Positions 26,089-35,224 of a stretch of 64,000 nt of DNA are shown here, one piece after another (the first letter of the stretch is position 1; every line of letters starts with the position of its first letter). Source of the stretch: Persicobacter sp. CCB-QB2 (GTDB taxonomy: Bacteria > Bacteroidota > Bacteroidia > Cytophagales > Cyclobacteriaceae); contig NZ_LBGV01000001.1 in NCBI RefSeq assembly GCF_001274635.1, forward strand, positions 372,001-436,000, given 5' to 3'. A model generated the notes under the pieces. That model had not been told where the DNA came from, did not search any database, and saw only the letters and a list, made by a program, of their open reading frames with translations. The position numbers were made by a program, and so were the translations under genes.

Positions 26089-28377
26089 CTAAAATTCAAA
26101 ATTATAGCTTAAAGTTGGCATTACCGGGAATAGGTAGACTTGTTTGAAAACAGCTTTTCCACTGGGATCGTTGGATGCCATAATGGTAAACAAGTTTTTT
26201 CTATTGTAAACATTATAAACGCCCATGGTCAACGAGCTTTTGAATCGGCGATCCTGGTTGGATTTGGGAGTCCAGGTAGCCGAAAGGTCTAATCGATGAA
26301 AATCCGGCATTCGGTAATTATTTCGTTGTGGGAAGTAATTGAGTGCATAACCCCTGAATTGATATTTGGAGGAGGGAAGGGTGGTTGGTCGTCCACTAGC
26401 ATATTGAAAGGTGCTCCCTACTTTCCATTGTTCATTGATTTTATAGGTCATCCAAAGATTGAAGATATGGGGGCGGTCAAAAGAAGTGTCGTATTGTTTT
26501 CCTTGATTCACGCCATCAATTTTTCGAATACTGCGGGAGTAAGTGTAGTTAAACTGCCCTTTTAGTTTCCCCTTAGTTTTGTCAATGGTGAACTCCACCC
26601 CTCTACCCATTCCCCGACCTTGTCTGACGTCATAGATTAAATCCGGATTCCCGATGGTTTGTGCATTATCGGAAAACTCAGAAACATTGGTGAGTTCTTT
26701 GTAGAACAGTTCCACTCGGGTACTAAAAGAAGCATTTAACTGTTCTTCTATTCCTAGAGTGTACTGAATAGAGGTTTGTGGATTCAGGTTTTTAAAGCTT
26801 GGTATCCAGGTGTTAAATGGCAAAGGAATAGTGCCATTGGTAATTTGATGTACCGGTTGGTACATATTCTGAAAGGTGAAAAAGAGATCGGTGTTTTTTT
26901 TCGGCTGATAATGAATATTCAGCCTGGGAGAAATATGATAAAAAGAGGACACAGGTGCTAAATCCTTAATTTTTGATATTTTCTGTCCATTTTGTCGGAT
27001 TTCCCAGGGGCCAATATGCTGAAAGACGGAGGAGCGTAGACCAAAGCTCATTTGCAGTTTGTCCCAACTATAGTTTTCCTGTATATAAATGGAATATTCC
27101 GTATTATGATATTGGGGGAGGTTAAACTCTAAAAATTGGCTAAAGGTGGATAGCGGGCTAATCTCTCCCGGACGGTAGTGACTGTAATTTGCCTGAAGCC
27201 CGATTTGGAGATCGCTTTTGGAATATTTCCAATTCATTTCTGAAAATAGCTGTGTGTTTTGAACCTGATTTTCCCATAAAAAGGCCAGTTGGGGATCAGC
27301 CGGATTGTTCATCTGGAAGCCAAATTCAGAAAAATTTGCCCCGGTTTTTATGTAGAAATTTTTGTGGAAATAGTGATCCCAGTTTATTTGAGCCAGTTTG
27401 TTTCCCCAGGAAAAGGAAAAATTATCAATGGAAGTGAATTGATCCCGTCCATAATAGACTGAAATATGAATCTGATCTTTTTCAGAGGGTCTGAAATAGA
27501 TTTGTCCATAAAGATCCCCAAAGTATATAAAGTTTCTTTTAGCTTCTTCAGGAGCAAGTTGTTTTTGAAAATAATCGATGTATGATCTCCTGCCACTGAT
27601 GCTAACGCTGAGTTTTTCTTTGATGATCGGGCTTTCGACATTTATTCTTGAGGACAATAAACCAACTCCTCCGCTAATATTTAATTGATGAAGATCCGGT
27701 TTTTTTGTCTTTGCATCTAAAACAGAGGATAGTCGACTTCCATACCTGGCCGGGATGCCTCCGGTATAGAGGTCTGAAGAAGAAAGCATGTCCTGGTTGA
27801 ATACGGATACTATTCCAAATAAATGGGAAACTTCGTAAATCGGGACACCATCCAAAAGGATGAGGTTTTGGTCAGCGCTTCCTCCCCTGACGAAAAAGCT
27901 GGAGGTACCTTCGCTGACCGTGGATACCCCGGCTTGCATCTGAATATTTTTGATAATATCGGTTTCTCCCAGGAATTGAGGAAGGCTTTTGAGTTCCTCC
28001 AATTGAATCGTTTTATCGGCTCTTTCCAGAATTTTTTCAGGCGATTCATTCGCGAGAATCATTACATTTTCCAACTGTTTGGCTGCTGGGATGAGGGAGA
28101 TGGTTTGGGATGCCTGAAGTGGACTGCTTGTGGTTTTGTATCCTACGGAGGAGAAGGTGAAAACAATACCAGCAGGCGCTTTAAATGAGAAATTCCCATT
28201 TTCATCACTAATTCCCCCGTATTTCCCATGCTGATCCGCGATGAGCGCAAATGGAATAGGGGTATTGTTTTCAGCATCTATGAGCTGACCCTCATATTGA
28301 AGGATTTTTTGGGCATAGCCAGAAAGTGACAGACTAAAGCAAAAAAGGCAAAAAAAGAGACGTAACATTGGATTCAT
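26089..28377 (-). CDS. TonB-dependent receptor with DUF4249 partner
   Basis: A 762-residue outer-membrane transporter. A signal peptide ends near LSGYAQK. A carboxypeptidase-like domain (YEGQLIDAENNTPIPFALI, residues about 25-100) precedes the plug (about 115-230; GSADQNLILLDGVPIYEVSH and GGIPARYGSRLSS). A 22-strand-type barrel follows, ending in Phe (LSYNFEF). This type pairs with DUF4249 lipoproteins; cargo is not established. The start at 28377 is chosen because it places a normal signal peptide; ATG 28398 would add seven residues. Confidence 0.93.
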   Translation of the reverse strand: MNPMLRLFFCLFCFSLSLSGYAQKILQYEGQLIDAENNTPIPFALIADQHGKYGGISDENGNFSFKAPAGIVFTFSSVGYKTTSSPLQASQTISLIPAAKQLENVMILANESPEKILERADKTIQLEELKSLPQFLGETDIIKNIQMQAGVSTVSEGTSSFFVRGGSADQNLILLDGVPIYEVSHLFGIVSVFNQDMLSSSDLYTGGIPARYGSRLSSVLDAKTKKPDLHQLNISGGVGLLSSRINVESPIIKEKLSVSISGRRSYIDYFQKQLAPEEAKRNFIYFGDLYGQIYFRPSEKDQIHISVYYGRDQFTSIDNFSFSWGNKLAQINWDHYFHKNFYIKTGANFSEFGFQMNNPADPQLAFLWENQVQNTQLFSEMNWKYSKSDLQIGLQANYSHYRPGEISPLSTFSQFLEFNLPQYHNTEYSIYIQENYSWDKLQMSFGLRSSVFQHIGPWEIRQNGQKISKIKDLAPVSSFYHISPRLNIHYQPKKNTDLFFTFQNMYQPVHQITNGTIPLPFNTWIPSFKNLNPQTSIQYTLGIEEQLNASFSTRVELFYKELTNVSEFSDNAQTIGNPDLIYDVRQGRGMGRGVEFTIDKTKGKLKGQFNYTYSRSIRKIDGVNQGKQYDTSFDRPHIFNLWMTYKINEQWKVGSTFQYASGRPTTLPSSKYQFRGYALNYFPQRNNYRMPDFHRLDLSATWTPKSNQDRRFKSSLTMGVYNVYNRKNLFTIMASNDPSGKAVFKQVYLFPVMPTLSYNFEF

Positions 28378-28525
28378 AAATGGTCGATTAATGGGCATTT
28401 ATGAATTATACTTAAATTTCTTACGTCTAGTTTACATTAAAAATTAGAATAGTGATGTAAGGGCTGTTTTTGGGATTAATCAATTAGATCCTCAACTATT
28501 TATTCACAAGTCACGAAAAATAGGC

Positions 28526-30064
28526 CTAATCGGTCCACATGGAGCGATCCAAACTCCGGTATTGGATGGCCTCGGATAAATGCTCCACCTTAATGTTTTC
28601 GGAATGGGCAAGGTCAGCAACGGTTCTGCTGACTTTTAGAATTCTGTCAAATGCTCTGCCGGAAAGTCCCAGTTTTTCCATCGCTGATTTAATAAGCTGT
28701 TTACCGTCATGGTCAATTTTGCAATATTTTCTTACCAGGGTGGAGGTCATCATGGCATTGTTGTGAATTTCCGGGAAGTCTTCAAATCTTTGGTGTTGAA
28801 TTTCTCTGGCAAGCATCACTCTTTCTCTGATGCGGTCACTTTTTTCCTCAAGCTGCTCGGAGGTTAGTTGTTCGAAATTTACGGGAGTCACCTCTACATG
28901 TAGGTCTATTCGATCTAATAGAGGACCGGAAATTTTATTTAAATAACGATGTCGAAGGTTGGGGTTACAAACGCATTCTTTTTCAGGGTGATTGAAATAT
29001 CCGCACGGACAGGGATTCATGCTGGCAATAAGCATGAAATTAGAAGGGAAGTTAACGCTCAGTTTGGCGCGGGAAATATTTACCTTTCGCTCTTCCAGTG
29101 GTTGTCGCATCACCTCTAAAGCCGTTCGTTTGAATTCGGGTAATTCATCCAAAAACAGGATGCCATTGTGGGCAAGCGAGATTTCTCCTGCTTGTGGAAT
29201 GGTTCCGCCTCCCACCAGTGCGGTGTCGGAAATAGAATGGTGTGGCGCGCGGAAAGGTCGGGTGGCGATGAGTCTGGCGTCGGATTTTAATCTTCCGGCA
29301 ACGGAATGGATTTTGGTGGTTTCTAAGGCCTCGCGTAAATTTAAAGGGGGGAGAATGCTGGGCAATCTTTTGGCGAGCATGGTTTTTCCAGCCCCGGGAG
29401 GGCCAATCATGATCAGGTTATGTCCTCCGGCAGCGGCAATTTCCAGTCCGCGTTTGACATTTTCCTGTCCTTGTACCTGAGAGAAGTCATCCTGAAAAAG
29501 GGTACTTTCATTTACAAAAATCTCCCTGGTTTCAATTCGGGTGGGTGGGATGGTTTTGTGTCCACATAAATGGTTGATGGCGTCTTTGAGGTGATCCACT
29601 CCGATGACTTCCAGTTGATTCACTATTCCGGCTTCATTGGCATTACTTTTTGGAAGAATGAACCCTTTCAATCCTTCATTTCGGGCAGCAATGGCCATAG
29701 GCAAAGCACCTTTTATGGGGCGGATGCTGCCATCGAGGGCGAGCTCTCCCATGATGAGGTATTGCTGGAGAATGTCGGTTTGGATTTGGCCGGAGGCCTC
29801 TAAGGTTGTCAGGGCAATCGGCAGATCATAAGCAGCGCCTTCTTTTTTGAGGTCAGCAGGTGCCATATTGACTACCATTCCATTTCGGGGCATGTAGTAG
29901 TCATTGTATTTGATGGCCGCCTCTACCCTTTGTTGACTTTCTTTGACCGCAGAATCGGGCAAGCCAACGATAAAAAATTTAGTACCGTCTCCAATGCTGG
30001 TTTCGATGGTAATTAATTGTGCGTCTACGCCATAAACAGCGCTTCCAAAGGTCTTGGCAAGCAT
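28526..30064 (-). CDS. comM: YifB/ComM family Mg-chelatase-like AAA+ ATPase
   Basis: A 512-residue protein. The N-terminal part (residues about 20-140) is the ChlI-like domain (FIVGLPDSAVKESQQRV). The AAA+ core has Walker A GPPGAGKTMLAKRL, Walker B ILFLDELPEF and an arginine-finger region. The C-terminal Mg-chelatase-like domain has four cysteines in PCPCGYFNHPEKECVCNP that probably bind zinc. ComM is a hexameric helicase that promotes branch migration during natural transformation and recombination. It follows a small membrane-protein gene by 17 bp. Confidence 0.94.
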   Translation of the reverse strand: MLAKTFGSAVYGVDAQLITIETSIGDGTKFFIVGLPDSAVKESQQRVEAAIKYNDYYMPRNGMVVNMAPADLKKEGAAYDLPIALTTLEASGQIQTDILQQYLIMGELALDGSIRPIKGALPMAIAARNEGLKGFILPKSNANEAGIVNQLEVIGVDHLKDAINHLCGHKTIPPTRIETREIFVNESTLFQDDFSQVQGQENVKRGLEIAAAGGHNLIMIGPPGAGKTMLAKRLPSILPPLNLREALETTKIHSVAGRLKSDARLIATRPFRAPHHSISDTALVGGGTIPQAGEISLAHNGILFLDELPEFKRTALEVMRQPLEERKVNISRAKLSVNFPSNFMLIASMNPCPCGYFNHPEKECVCNPNLRHRYLNKISGPLLDRIDLHVEVTPVNFEQLTSEQLEEKSDRIRERVMLAREIQHQRFEDFPEIHNNAMMTSTLVRKYCKIDHDGKQLIKSAMEKLGLSGRAFDRILKVSRTVADLAHSENIKVEHLSEAIQYRSLDRSMWTD

Positions 30065-30081
30065 AGGCTAATGATTAGGTT

Positions 30082-30411
30082 CTAACTACTACTGGGAGGT
30101 AGTGAAGAACTTTCATCAGTCTTATTACGCTTTTGTTCTTTCACTTCCTCATCAAGATCGAACATCTTTGCCTTGAGTCTCGTGATTTCCTTTTCCTGAA
30201 GCTTAATGCGGCTATTTTTCTTACGGAAATTCCATATGACATTTCCCACTGAAAAAAGGTAAATGGCGAATATAATCACCATGACAATACCAATCCAGTC
30301 AAAGTATTCCAGTATGTGCAAAGCGTAATTTTCGGCATTCAGCCCGAAAAATAACATCATGCACATGATGAAGAAAAATAATACGTGTAGTGATGTTGAG
30401 AGACCTTTCAT
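30082..30411 (-). CDS. small membrane protein with coiled-coil tail
   Basis: A 109-residue protein. Two hydrophobic segments (residues about 8-26 and 38-60) are followed by a basic stretch and a heptad-like helix (LQEKEITRLKAKMFDLDEEV), ending in Ser/Pro. The tail is probably cytosolic. I do not recognise a family. It lies 17 bp upstream of yifB/comM on the same strand and is probably cotranscribed with it. Confidence 0.7.
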   Translation of the reverse strand: MKGLSTSLHVLFFFIMCMMLFFGLNAENYALHILEYFDWIGIVMVIIFAIYLFSVGNVIWNFRKKNSRIKLQEKEITRLKAKMFDLDEEVKEQKRNKTDESSSLPPSSS

Positions 30412-30555
30412 TCAAACAAAGATGATAAATCTTTTAGGAAGTAAACTTAGAAATGTAATATTTGATTCTTTAAATACGGCCATTTCCTTACCTGTATGGA
30501 AAAATATAAAAATGTAATGGATATTCCATCATTTTTTTGGGAAAGAGCACATATT

Positions 30556-32391
30556 TTATGTGCTCTGCAGGGCTTGTAATTTTTTGTAAAGCCCATTCAT
30601 GGCCACCAAATCATCATGTTTTCCCTGTTCCACTAATCGCCCATCCTGAATTACTAAAATCTGGTCAGCATGCTGAATGGTACTCAGGCGGTGCGCAATG
30701 ACAAAGGCAGTTCTGTTCTGCATCAGCTTGTTAAGTGCGTCCTGAACCAGCTTTTCGGATTCGGTATCCAGGGCAGAGGTGGCTTCATCCAAAATTAAAA
30801 TGTCCGGGTTTTTCAAAATAGCTCTGGCGATACTGATGCGCTGGCGTTGTCCGCCAGAAAGTTTTGAACCTCTTTCACCAATGATGGTATCGTAACCCTC
30901 TTCCTGATTAGTGATGAAATCATGTGCATTAGCGATTTTGGCTGCCTCCGTAACGGCTTCTCGGCTGCTATTGGGCATGCCAAAGGCGATATTATTGTGA
31001 ATCGTATCGTTAAAAAGCACAGACTCCTGAGATACAATTCCCATATCCGCTCTGAGGCTCTCAATGGTTGTTTCTTTGATGTCCTGATCATCAATGGTGA
31101 TTTTTCCTTCCTGAATATCAAAGAATCGGGGAAGTAAGTCTGCCAGGGTAGATTTTCCGCCACCGGAAGGCCCGACTAAAGCCACCGTGCTTCCTTTCGG
31201 AATTTCAAAGGAAACATCCTTGATGGTTTGTTCTTCATTATCATCATAGGTGAATCCTACGTTTTGAAATTTGATGGATTTTTCAAAACCTTTTAACGGT
31301 TGAGCGTTAGGGGCATTTTGGATTTCTGGTTTTAAGTCGATCAATTCAAATACACGCTCTGCAGCAACTAAACCCTTATGAATATTAGAAAAGGAATTAG
31401 ACATGGCCTTGGCCGGAGAAAGTACCTGAGAGAAAATGATCATGAAGGAAATGAAAATACTCCCTGAAAGCTCCGGGTTTTCTGTCAGGATCATAGAAGA
31501 CCCAAAGAATAATAGGCCGATGATTACAAAAATTCCCAGGAATTCAGATAGCGGACTTGCTGCCTGGTTTTTTCGGGCATAGGAGTTGGTCAGTTTGCGG
31601 AATCGGTTGATTTCTTCTTCGAATCGACCAATGACAAAACCCTCCGCACTGAATGCTTTAATAATCCGAATACCACCTAATGACTCGTCCAGTCGGCTCA
31701 TAATGCTTGCAAAAGACTGGGCGTGCTTTTTGGAGACCCCTTTTAATCTTTTGGCTAAGCCGGCAATCACTCCGCCGGAAAGTGGCAAAACCAAAAGGGC
31801 CACCAGCGTAAGCTTAGCAGACATATTGAACAGCAAGACAAAGTACATGATGATGATCAATGGCTCTTTCAATACTACTGTCCAGGTCTGAACCACAGAG
31901 TTTTCTACCTCCGAAACATCAGAAGTAATTCTGGCGATAATGTCACCTTTGGGGTGTTTGTTGAAAAAGCCTAAGTGAAGCTTATTAATTTTATCAAAAG
32001 TGATTTTGCGCAGGTTATAAATCACCCTGGAGCGTACCGATATCAAAATTAATTGAGAAAGGTAGCGGAATAAGTTTGATAAGAAATTCGAAACCAATAA
32101 TACTCCACAAACATATTGTAATGCTCCCGCAGGACCGTAGTCGTTGATGTACTGCGTAAAATAGTAATTGAATAAGCCAATGAAATAGTCTTTGGAAAGC
32201 GCAAATTCCGGTAAGACCGTTACTGCATTTGCTTTGGCACCTTCCGCATCAAATAGTAAGTTTAATACCGGGATTAAAAGCGTAAAATTAACCAGGCTAA
32301 ATATGGTGGTCAATAAAGTCAGGGTGATATATATGGGGACCTTAACGCCAACAGGTTTGGCGAATTTTAAAATTCTAAGGTATTTTTTCAT
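30556..32391 (-). CDS. ABC transporter, fused permease/ATPase (MsbA-like exporter)
   Basis: A 611-residue half-transporter that should act as a homodimer in the inner membrane. Six transmembrane helices span residues about 20-310. The nucleotide-binding domain has Walker A GPSGGGKST, Q-loop, signature LSGGQRQR, Walker B ILILDEATSALD and the H-loop IAHRLST. It is closest in layout to lipid or drug exporters such as MsbA; the substrate is not shown. The start at 32391 (MKKYLRILKF) is preferred over 32412. A perfect 9-bp hairpin (30545-30565) overlaps the stop but lacks a strong T-run. Confidence 0.92.
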   Translation of the reverse strand: MKKYLRILKFAKPVGVKVPIYITLTLLTTIFSLVNFTLLIPVLNLLFDAEGAKANAVTVLPEFALSKDYFIGLFNYYFTQYINDYGPAGALQYVCGVLLVSNFLSNLFRYLSQLILISVRSRVIYNLRKITFDKINKLHLGFFNKHPKGDIIARITSDVSEVENSVVQTWTVVLKEPLIIIMYFVLLFNMSAKLTLVALLVLPLSGGVIAGLAKRLKGVSKKHAQSFASIMSRLDESLGGIRIIKAFSAEGFVIGRFEEEINRFRKLTNSYARKNQAASPLSEFLGIFVIIGLLFFGSSMILTENPELSGSIFISFMIIFSQVLSPAKAMSNSFSNIHKGLVAAERVFELIDLKPEIQNAPNAQPLKGFEKSIKFQNVGFTYDDNEEQTIKDVSFEIPKGSTVALVGPSGGGKSTLADLLPRFFDIQEGKITIDDQDIKETTIESLRADMGIVSQESVLFNDTIHNNIAFGMPNSSREAVTEAAKIANAHDFITNQEEGYDTIIGERGSKLSGGQRQRISIARAILKNPDILILDEATSALDTESEKLVQDALNKLMQNRTAFVIAHRLSTIQHADQILVIQDGRLVEQGKHDDLVAMNGLYKKLQALQST

Positions 32392-32483
32392 TAAAAGATT
32401 GCCTAAAGGCATTTATTAAAACAGTGCACAAATTAGGGCAATTCTCCGCAGTTTTAAAAACAATCCAACTGCAATTAGGTGAA

Positions 32484-33605
32484 TTAGGGCTCACAGTATT
32501 GGTTGAGATAGTTGTTGGCCTTTTCCGGACTGAAATCCAATGCCTGGCGAAAATCGTAGCAAGCCTCCTGTAAGTGATTGAGTTCTATATGTGCCATGCC
32601 TCTTTCGATATAGGTAAGACCGTATAGGTTTTTTACCCGGAATAGCCGATCCCGGTCATCTTTGGGATCCAATTTTTTCATTTCTTTTTCAAAACGATCC
32701 AGGGCCGTGGTAAACAGCTCAATGGCTTTGAAGTAATTTTCTTTATTATGAAAAGCCAACCCCAGATATCGCCAGGTTTGTCCGGTTTCATCTTTATACT
32801 TAATAGCAGCATTAAAATCCTTAACGGCCAGATCGTAATTTCCTTTTTTCATGAAAAGCATTCCCCTTTCAAAAAGCTGCTTTTCATCGTATTCTCCCCA
32901 GCTAATGGATCGGGTAAGGTCATTCAGGGCCAGATCATCCTGATTGGATTTCAGATAATAATTTCTCCGGATATTATATAGTTCATTGTCCCTTGGGGAA
33001 AGGGCAATGGCTTTGTTAATGTCGATAATGGCAGCCCCCAAATCCGGTTCGCCCAGTCTTAAATCAATGGTGGTGGCGTATAAATAGGCCCGGCGTTTAT
33101 AGAAGTCAGAATTGTTGGGATTGATATTGATGGCTTTGTTCAGGGAGGCAATCGCCTCGGTCTTGGGCTTTCGTTGCAGAAAGTTGATGTAACCTTTTTC
33201 GGCAAAACCATCGGCATAATTGGGATTTAATCGAATCACCTGATTGATATCTTTTTCGGCAGAAACGAGATCTTTCCTTTTCCGGTGTAAAATGGCCCGC
33301 TGATATAAATAGCTAAAAGATTGAGGCGTATTAGGACCAATCTGATCAATGATATAGGTATAATCTTTTATTCCCGCGGAGTATTTCGCCTTGGCATCAT
33401 GAATTTGCGCTCGCAAAAGGAAGGCATTTAAAAAGCTGCTGTCTCCTTCAATGGCCTGATTGATGTACTCCAAAGCAGCAGTGTAATCCTGGATGTCGTA
33501 TTTGCCTTTCGCCAATGTGAAGTATTGGCGGGCATCAATTTGCGCAATAGAACAGGGGGCAAATATCCAAAGACAACATAGCGTGCTCAGCAGTTTTTTG
33601 ATCAT
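32484..33605 (-). CDS. secreted TPR-repeat protein
   Basis: A 373-residue protein with a signal peptide (APCSIAQ) and about eight tetratricopeptide repeats spread through the mature part. Examples are YTAALEYINQAIEGDSSFLN, SAEKDINQVIRLNPNYAD and ACYDFRQALDFSPEKANNYL. TPR proteins act as binding scaffolds; periplasmic or surface location is likely. No enzymatic domain is present. It is 93 bp upstream of the ABC exporter on the same strand and could share its transcript. Confidence 0.85.
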   Translation of the reverse strand: MIKKLLSTLCCLWIFAPCSIAQIDARQYFTLAKGKYDIQDYTAALEYINQAIEGDSSFLNAFLLRAQIHDAKAKYSAGIKDYTYIIDQIGPNTPQSFSYLYQRAILHRKRKDLVSAEKDINQVIRLNPNYADGFAEKGYINFLQRKPKTEAIASLNKAININPNNSDFYKRRAYLYATTIDLRLGEPDLGAAIIDINKAIALSPRDNELYNIRRNYYLKSNQDDLALNDLTRSISWGEYDEKQLFERGMLFMKKGNYDLAVKDFNAAIKYKDETGQTWRYLGLAFHNKENYFKAIELFTTALDRFEKEMKKLDPKDDRDRLFRVKNLYGLTYIERGMAHIELNHLQEACYDFRQALDFSPEKANNYLNQYCEP

Positions 33606-33852
33606 TGTATGGGAATAGTATGATTAAAAATAATGTTGTAAAAATACAATAAATAATAATAAAACCGAGTTTTTGCGTGATTCGACTTTGATTTTTACGT
33701 TAAGTCGGGTTTTTCATACTTAAGCCAGATTATTTATGCTTAAATCCTCGTTTAGCTGAATCCAAGAAAGCAGAGAAAGGCGGAGAAAGCAACCTGCCAA
33801 GTTGGGATTGCATAAGAATCAGTAAATCCAAAATTAACAAGCTGAAATAAAA

Positions 33853-35068
33853 TTTGCTGCCGTACACAATTTTTTTCACTAAATATCTTGATAAATCAAA
33901 AGGAGAACGCATTTTCGTGTATCCAAACCCACTCAAACCCATCCTCCTTTGATATGAACTTTAAAGATCTAAAAAAAATTTGAATCCATATTTATTTCTG
34001 CTGAAAATAAAGGTGCTGCTCACTCTAAAAGAATTATAACCCTCTCATTGATAGTGTATACTATTATCCGGCATGGGGAATCATCACTGGAGAAAATCGG
34101 AAGAAATGTTACTTTACCGATAGATAAGGAGAGTCGCGTTAAAAAAGTTAAACGCTTTCTTGATTGTAAATATGTTGACCATAAAACATTTTTTCTTCCC
34201 TACATTATTCATCTAATCAATGCATTATCTCATATTCCTCTTGTATTTGTTATTGATGGGTCTGAAGTAGGCAATGGTTGTACCGTTTTAATGATCAGTC
34301 TTTACTATAAAAAAAGAGGAATCCCAATTTGCTGGGTGGTTAAAGAATGTAAAAAAGGTCATCTTCCGCTTAACTTACACTTAGATGTTATCAACTCTCT
34401 TTCAGAAATTATTAGAGGGATCGATCAAAAAATTATTTTTCTGGGAGATGGTGAATTTGACCATGCTGAAATTCAGCTACTTTGCGCTTCAAATGGTTGG
34501 CAATACGTTTTGAGAACTGCAAAATCAAACAAGTTCTACAATGCACAGGGAGAATCGTTTAAATTAAAAGACTTGACTCCGGATAAGAATTTAACAACAT
34601 TCCTATTACCTGACGTAGAATTTACAGAAAACCGTTACGGACCAATTCAAGCTTTAATTTGGCATTCTCCGAAACATAAAAGTCCAATATATTTGGTTAG
34701 TAATATGGATTGCGCTTTGGATATTACGACTTATTATAAGCGAAGGTTTAGTATCGAAACCATATTTGGTGATATCAAATCTCGCGGATTTCATATTCAC
34801 AAAACCAGAATTGCAAAGGCAGACCGATTGACCAATATGCTCATTTTCGTCTGTTTAGCCTTTTTGATTTGCATTCTATTTGAAACCTACCATACTGAAT
34901 ACCAATCATGTTTAGCTCTTTTTTTGAGAAAGAATCGGACTGATCAGTATTCATTGTTCCAAATAGGATTACGAGCCCTTAGGTGGTTTTCAGGAAAGGA
35001 AATGTATAATGAATTACTGAATGAGTTTTGCAAAGATCCTTTTAAGTATTTTTGTGTACGGTAGTGAA
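33853..35068 (+). mobile_element. IS4-superfamily insertion sequence, 1216 bp
   Basis: The ends TTTGCTGCCGTACACAA (33853-33869) and, on the other strand, TTCACTACCGTACACAA (35068-35052) match at 14 of 17 positions. The flanks carry a direct duplication AAATAAAA at 33845-33852 and 35069-35076, expected from transposition. The single transposase gene has a YREK-type active site. All boundary features are intact, so the insertion is probably recent. Confidence 0.88.
33954..35064 (+). CDS. IS4-superfamily transposase, frameshifted near N-terminus
   Basis: A DDE transposase that cuts and rejoins the IS ends. The catalytic residues are visible: Asp in FVIDGSEVGNG, Asp in FLGDGEFDHAE, and the YREK signature YKRRFSIETIFGDIK. 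The frame that holds these starts at TTG 34048 (338 residues), but its coding-like sequence extends upstream to 33973. An ATG at 33954 starts MNFKDLKK in another frame. Removing one A from the run of eight at 33971-33978 joins the two into ~369 residues. It may be inactive, or expressed by slippage on the A-run. Confidence 0.8.
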
Positions 35069-35193
35069 AAATAAAACTCCTTATGGTATCTAGCTGCATT
35101 TAGTGGGGAATAATTCCGCTTGAATTTTTGCTCCTGGACTTTAGCATTACCTGGATTCTAATTTTAAGTGCAAGTTTTTTTGGCATAAAAAAA

Positions 35194-35216
35194 AGGTGAA
35201 CCCTGTGGGCTCACCT
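35194..35216 (-). terminator. terminator after Na+/alanine symporter gene
   Basis: AGGTGA (35194-35199) pairs with TCACCT (35211-35216), with further inner pairs, and on the minus strand a run of eight T follows. Confidence 0.85.
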
Positions 35217-35224
35217 AAGATCAT

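Larger units (their letters stand above)
33720..35124 (+). repeat. dispersed intergenic repeat, copy 5, split by an insertion sequence
   Basis: The left part (33720-33852) begins TTAAGCCAGATTATTTATGC, followed by TTAAATCCTCGTTTAGCTG, and shows GCCAAGTTGGGATT. The right part (35077-35124) ends GTGGGGAATAATTCCGCTTG. Between them lies a complete insertion sequence flanked by the 8-bp duplication AAATAAAA. Without the insertion the copy is ~181 bp and has lost ~50 bp of the inner region found in other copies. Confidence 0.75.

Noticed and set aside
30545..30565. Perfect 9-bp hairpin at the end of the ABC exporter gene as a terminator
   Set aside because: After the stem on the minus strand come only three T followed by CCC, so it lacks the required T-run; it might be an RNA-stability hairpin.
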